A stretch of 64,000 nucleotides of DNA. Origin: Sphaerochaetaceae bacterium (GTDB lineage: Bacteria; Spirochaetota; Spirochaetia; Sphaerochaetales; Sphaerochaetaceae). A model generated the notes under the pieces. The model did no database searches, was not told the DNA's origin, and saw only the letters and a list, made by a program, of their open reading frames with translations. The first letter of the stretch is position 1. Every line of letters starts with the position of its first letter. Below are positions 60,591 through 64,000 of this stretch, piece after piece. Made by a program: the position numbers and the translations under genes. The stretch covers positions 1-64,000 of the forward strand of contig JAQQAI010000051.1 of NCBI GenBank assembly GCA_028532915.1. The letters are read 5' to 3'.

Positions 60591-61664
60591 GTGATAGATC
60601 CCTCTATAGATATTAGAATACAGAAAGTTGAACCGTTGATCTCGCCGAAGAAACTCAGTGAGATGCTCCCTATTTCACCGGAACTGACTTCATCGATCAT
60701 TTCGATGAGACAGAGTGTGGATAAGGTGATAAGGGGAGAGGATGACCGCCTCCTGGCGATTGTCGGTCCATGTTCGATTCATGATATAGATGCGGCGGTC
60801 GAGTATGCAAAGAAGCTGAAGGAACTGGCCGACTCGATCAAAGATCAGATGGTCGTCGTCATGAGGACCTATTTCGAGAAACCGAGAACGGTCGGAGGCT
60901 GGAAAGGTCTTATTATCGATCCGAAAATGGATAACTCCTATGATATTACTGAGGGGCTGATACGGGCGAGAAAACTCCTCATCGAAATCACCGGTCTCGG
61001 CCTTCCTGTCGGAGCGGAGATGCTCGATCCGATCGTTCCCCAGTATATCGATGAGACGCTCGCCTGGTGTTCCATCGGTGCAAGAACCACAGAAAGTCAG
61101 GTCCACAGGACTCTGGCAAGCGGTATGTCGGTCGCTGTAGGGTTCAAAAACAGTACTTCAGGAGATATATCGAATGCAATAAATGCCGTAAAGAGTGCCA
61201 AACTCAACGGTGCATTCATCGGTATCGACAAGAACGGCAACAGTGCCATCTACCGGACTACCGGAAATGACTGCGGACATCTGATTCTGCGGGGCGGGGA
61301 TGACGGACCCAACTATTACGAAGAGGAAGTCGAGGATGCCGCAAAGGCGATGACCGCTATGGGTATCGACCCGTCCATCGTCATCGACTGTTCCCATGCG
61401 AATTCCAGAAAGGAATATTCGCGTCAGAAAAGAATCCTCCGTTCCGTAATAGATCAGGTTACTCTCGGACAGAAGGCGATCAAGGGCTTCATGATCGAGA
61501 GCAATCTCTTTGAAGGGTGCCAGAAGATAACAGAGGACCGTGGAGATCTGGCATACGGAGTCTCGGTGACAGATCCATGTCTCGGCTGGGATGATACTGA
61601 AAAGCTGCTTCTGAGGGCTGCTCAGACGCTTCGTAATCATAAGAATAAAAACAAGGGAGAGTGA
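60591..61664 (+). CDS. DAHP synthase (3-deoxy-7-phosphoheptulonate synthase)
   Basis: This 357-aa class I aldolase of the AroF/G/H group joins phosphoenolpyruvate and erythrose-4-phosphate at the start of aromatic amino-acid synthesis. Signatures are AIVGPCSIHD, TYFEKPRT, GARTTESQVHR, DCSHANSRKEY and MIESNLFEG. The start is GTG 60591 with AGGAG about 11 bases before, slightly far. It follows the acyl-CoA synthetase by 8 bases. Feedback type (Phe, Tyr or Trp) cannot be told. Confidence 0.93.
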   Translation: MIDPSIDIRIQKVEPLISPKKLSEMLPISPELTSSIISMRQSVDKVIRGEDDRLLAIVGPCSIHDIDAAVEYAKKLKELADSIKDQMVVVMRTYFEKPRTVGGWKGLIIDPKMDNSYDITEGLIRARKLLIEITGLGLPVGAEMLDPIVPQYIDETLAWCSIGARTTESQVHRTLASGMSVAVGFKNSTSGDISNAINAVKSAKLNGAFIGIDKNGNSAIYRTTGNDCGHLILRGGDDGPNYYEEEVEDAAKAMTAMGIDPSIVIDCSHANSRKEYSRQKRILRSVIDQVTLGQKAIKGFMIESNLFEGCQKITEDRGDLAYGVSVTDPCLGWDDTEKLLLRAAQTLRNHKNKNKGE

Positions 61665-61670
61665 GTATTT

Positions 61671-62225
61671 ATGGCAAATATGAACAAAAAAATACTTGTA
61701 GCGCTGGCTGAAGGGTTCGAGGAGATAGAGGCTCTCACTCCAGTCGACCTGCTTCGCAGATGCGGTGGAGAAGTCTCCATTGCCGGAGTCGGTTCTACCA
61801 ACATAACAGGCGGACACGGGATCAAAGTAACCTGTGACATGCTTATCAGTGAAGCCGGTCTCGATTATGACGCAATTATCATTCCCGGTGGCGGTCTGGG
61901 TGCAAGGAATCTGAGTGAATCCTGGGAAGTTCATGAGAAAATGCTGATGCTCGTGAACCAGGGAGCTCTTCTCGCATCCATCTGTGCTTCTCCTGCCGTA
62001 GTTCTCGGTCCTGCGGGTCTGCTGAACGGCCATCGGGCAGTCTGTTATCCCGGAGCTGAGGTCAACACCCCCGATTTTGAATTCTCCGACGAACCTGTGT
62101 GTGTCGACGGGAATCTCATCACGGCCCGTGGTGCAGGATGTGCCGTCGATTTTTCTCTGGCAATCATTGAACACCTGTATGACAAGGAAACAAGTGACCG
62201 CATTCGAAGTGCCATCATCGCCTAG
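61671..62225 (+). CDS. DJ-1/PfpI family protein
   Basis: This 184-aa protein of the DJ-1 superfamily has the opening ILVALAEGFEEIEALTPVDLL, IIIPGGGLGARNL and the nucleophile-elbow cysteine in ASICASPAVVLG, with the nearby conserved Glu (EGFEE). It is nearest the YajL/ThiJ branch, described as chaperone or deglycase; its exact role is uncertain. It begins 6 bases after the DAHP synthase stop with a good GGGAGAG site. Confidence 0.9.
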   Translation: MANMNKKILVALAEGFEEIEALTPVDLLRRCGGEVSIAGVGSTNITGGHGIKVTCDMLISEAGLDYDAIIIPGGGLGARNLSESWEVHEKMLMLVNQGALLASICASPAVVLGPAGLLNGHRAVCYPGAEVNTPDFEFSDEPVCVDGNLITARGAGCAVDFSLAIIEHLYDKETSDRIRSAIIA

Positions 62226-62237
62226 AGGGAGAGTGAG

Positions 62238-63752
62238 ATGCATGCAGTCGGGTTCGATAATGAAAAGTATTTGAGAGAACAGCGTGATGCCATATTGCAG
62301 AGAATGGAATCTACAGACGGCAAACTATATCTTGAGTGCGGAGGAAAGCTCCTTTATGACTATCACGCATCACGGGTTCTTCCAGGTTTTGACCCGAACG
62401 TGAAGATGAGAGTCTTTCAGTCGATCAAAGAAAAACTCGATGTGATCGTATGTATCTATGCCGAAGATATCGAAAGAAGAAAGATGCGTAACGATTTCGG
62501 GATCACCTATGATACCGATGTGTTCAAGATGATCGATGATTTTGCGATGTGGGATCTGGATGTGCGGAAGGTTGTGATCACCCGTTTCAAAGGGCAGTGG
62601 GGAGCTACACAGTTCATGAACCGCCTGACAAGACGGGGAATAACGGTCTATACCCATGGTGAGACCGACGGATATCCTTCAGATGTCGATACGATCGTCA
62701 GTGACAGCGGCTATGGTGCCAATTCATATATCGAGACAGATCGTCCCGTAGTGCTGGTCACAGGACCGGGACCTGGGAGCGGTAAACTGGGAACCTGCCT
62801 CAGTCAGCTTTATCATGACTACAGGAAGGGAAAAGCAAGCGGATATGCGAAATTCGAAACATTTCCGATCTGGAACCTGCCGATTGACCATCCAGTGAAC
62901 AAAGCTTATGAAGCTGCTACCGTCGATATCGGAGATATCAATCAGATAGATCATTTCCATCTGAGTGCATATGGTGAACAGGCGGTCAATTATTCGCGCG
63001 ATATGGAGGCCTTCCCTCTTCTCAGAAGGATCATGGAGAAAATCACGGGAAAACATTCACTCTATCAGTCTCCGACCGATATGGGAGTGAACAGGGCCGG
63101 ATTCGGCATCACGGACGACCCTGTCGTGAGAGAAGCCTCCAGACAGGAGATCATACGGCGCTTTTTTATTACAGCGAGCGAATATGCCCAGGGTATCGGA
63201 ACTGCAGAGGCTCTGTCCAGAATACGGATACTCATGGATTCGATGGACCTCTCTACGCAGATGAGGCCGACTGTTTCAGCTTCCCACGAAGAACTGGAAA
63301 GGGCCGGTGCGAAAGGTAAAGGACATGACGGTATTGTCTGTGCCGCTGCCATTGAACTTGGTGACGGAAAAATCGTGACCGGATCGAACTCCGAACTGAT
63401 GCATGCATCATCCGCACTCATTCTCAATGCGGTGAAGTATCTTGCTCAGATTCCCGACCAGATCGATCTTATTGCAAATTCTACAATCAGTTCTATCAGG
63501 CACCTGAAAAGGAATGTTCTCTCAGGTAGAAGAACAAGTCTCGATGTGGAAGAGACTCTAATCTGCCTTGCGATGAGTGCCGCCTCGAATCCGAGTGCAA
63601 AATATGCTCTCGATAAGCTCTCGCTGCTGAGAAACTGTGAGGTTCATCTGACGCACATCCCTTCTGCAGGTGATATAAGCGGATTAAGGAAGCTTACACT
63701 CCATGTGACCAGCGAACCTGTCTTCCCCAGCAGTTCACTCCTTGCAGAATAG
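62238..63752 (+). CDS. DUF1846 family protein
   Basis: This 504-aa protein opens MHAVGFDNEKYLREQRDAIL and has VTGPGPGSGKLGTCLSQLYHDY, a P-loop-like glycine-rich stretch near residue 175, and FPIWNLPIDHPVN. These are marks of the DUF1846 family found in many anaerobes; its function is unknown. The presence of an almost complete GxGxxSGK pattern suggests nucleotide binding. It follows the DJ-1 gene by 12 bases and ends the plus-strand run. A possible weak TTTACC/TACAAT pair (63760-63789) could start the next gene. Confidence 0.85.
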   Translation: MHAVGFDNEKYLREQRDAILQRMESTDGKLYLECGGKLLYDYHASRVLPGFDPNVKMRVFQSIKEKLDVIVCIYAEDIERRKMRNDFGITYDTDVFKMIDDFAMWDLDVRKVVITRFKGQWGATQFMNRLTRRGITVYTHGETDGYPSDVDTIVSDSGYGANSYIETDRPVVLVTGPGPGSGKLGTCLSQLYHDYRKGKASGYAKFETFPIWNLPIDHPVNKAYEAATVDIGDINQIDHFHLSAYGEQAVNYSRDMEAFPLLRRIMEKITGKHSLYQSPTDMGVNRAGFGITDDPVVREASRQEIIRRFFITASEYAQGIGTAEALSRIRILMDSMDLSTQMRPTVSASHEELERAGAKGKGHDGIVCAAAIELGDGKIVTGSNSELMHASSALILNAVKYLAQIPDQIDLIANSTISSIRHLKRNVLSGRRTSLDVEETLICLAMSAASNPSAKYALDKLSLLRNCEVHLTHIPSAGDISGLRKLTLHVTSEPVFPSSSLLAE

Positions 63753-63811
63753 ATTCCTCTTTACCTGTAGAACTCTTTGACAGTACAATGAGAACACAAG
63801 GAGGACCTTAT

Positions 63812-64000
63812 ATGCATACAGTTATTACCATAAGCAGACAGTTCGGTAGCGGTGGCAGAGAGATTGGAAGAGGTCTTGCTGAACATTTCAACATACCCTT
63901 TTACGACAGCGTGATCATTACTATGGCAGCTGAGAAGAGCGGTATGAACAAAGAGGTACTCGAGAATCTCGATGAGAAGGCTTCGAACCGGTTTCTTTAT
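63812..64000 (+). CDS. Cytidylate-kinase-like protein, N-terminal part (partial)
   Basis: The 63 visible residues open HTVITISRQFGSGGREIGRGLAEHF, the P-loop region of the 'cytidylate kinase-like' AAA_26 family, and run on to YDSVIITMAAEKSG. The gene continues beyond the window. AAGGAGG stands 7 bases before the ATG. It is a second P-loop kinase of this kind, unlike the short one at 41426-41953. Confidence 0.8.
   Translation, partial: MHTVITISRQFGSGGREIGRGLAEHFNIPFYDSVIITMAAEKSGMNKEVLENLDEKASNRFLY

Noticed and set aside
61158-62243. 361-codon minus-strand reading frame across DAHP synthase and DJ-1 genes
   Set aside because: It spans two well-supported plus-strand genes and carries no motif, so it is not a gene.
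63777-63782. TTGACA upstream of the last gene as a -35
   Set aside because: No -10 hexamer follows at 16-18 bases; the ribosome site occupies that position.
1-64000. tRNA or rRNA genes, CRISPR arrays, insertion sequences, prophage, att sites, replication origin
   Set aside because: I found no cloverleaf-like sequence, repeat-spacer array, transposase or integrase motif, or DnaA-box cluster in the gaps between genes.

Overview
The window looks like a chromosomal segment from a spirochaete (Spirochaetota), most likely a Sphaerochaeta/Treponema-like anaerobe. Supporting signs are a substrate-binding protein whose export signal ends in the 'FAAGN' style typical of these organisms, a long PPi-dependent phosphofructokinase, a yicC/CMP-kinase-like/rpoZ/miaA order, a FadL/PorV-type outer-membrane protein and a 56-aa zinc-ribbon protein of a type I associate with spirochaetes. 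This assignment is inference from gene content. Base composition looks even throughout. I see no rRNA, tRNA, CRISPR array, transposase or prophage.

Region 1 (about 1.1-20.2 kb) is the highlight: an anaerobic purine/selenium-linked catabolic island. Two PLP enzymes (a threonine-synthase-like protein and a cysteine-synthase-like protein) are divergent from ygfK, ssnA, ygeY, a three-subunit xanthine-dehydrogenase set (molybdenum, 2Fe-2S and FAD subunits), a second 8-oxoguanine-deaminase-like amidohydrolase, a second FAD subunit (YgfM), an XdhD-type molybdenum hydroxylase and ygeW. The same families make up the E. coli ygeW-ygfK-ssnA-xdhD region and the gut bacterial clusters linked to anaerobic urate and purine breakdown. 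Here hyuA, the carbamate kinase and a typical ygeX are missing, and the PLP pair may take the lyase role. ygfK and ygeW each carry the same direct repeat, GTTGC-N5-GTTGC, 8-9 bases upstream of a sigma70-like -35, which suggests one shared activator.

Region 2 (20.3-28 kb) holds a small membrane protein, an iron-siderophore/cobalamin-type ABC importer (binding protein, permease, ATPase), and then proA-proB, a glycosyltransferase-like protein and an N-acetylmuramoyl-alanine amidase.

Region 3 (28-36 kb, minus strand) runs murE, ddl, dinB, trmL, proC, serS, pncB. With proBA nearby, the whole proline pathway lies in the window.

Region 4 (36-47.5 kb) carries an orphan DNA-methylase-like protein, an outer-membrane protein, a small zinc ribbon with clear promoter and terminator, murC, yicC, a CMP-kinase-like protein, rpoZ and miaA. 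Opposite them is folC, an NFACT/RqcH protein and an unidentified membrane protein.

Region 5 (47.6-64 kb) contains two acyl-CoA synthetase paralogues, yhbY, an iron-type alcohol dehydrogenase, PPi-phosphofructokinase, a GH2 glycosidase, a UPF0178 protein, a LuxR-type regulator, asnS, an ArsC-like protein, a YycJ-type metallo-hydrolase, DAHP synthase, a DJ-1 family protein, a DUF1846 protein and the start of a cytidylate-kinase-like gene cut by the window edge. Outside Region 1 the content is ordinary housekeeping, with a few proteins missing signature residues.
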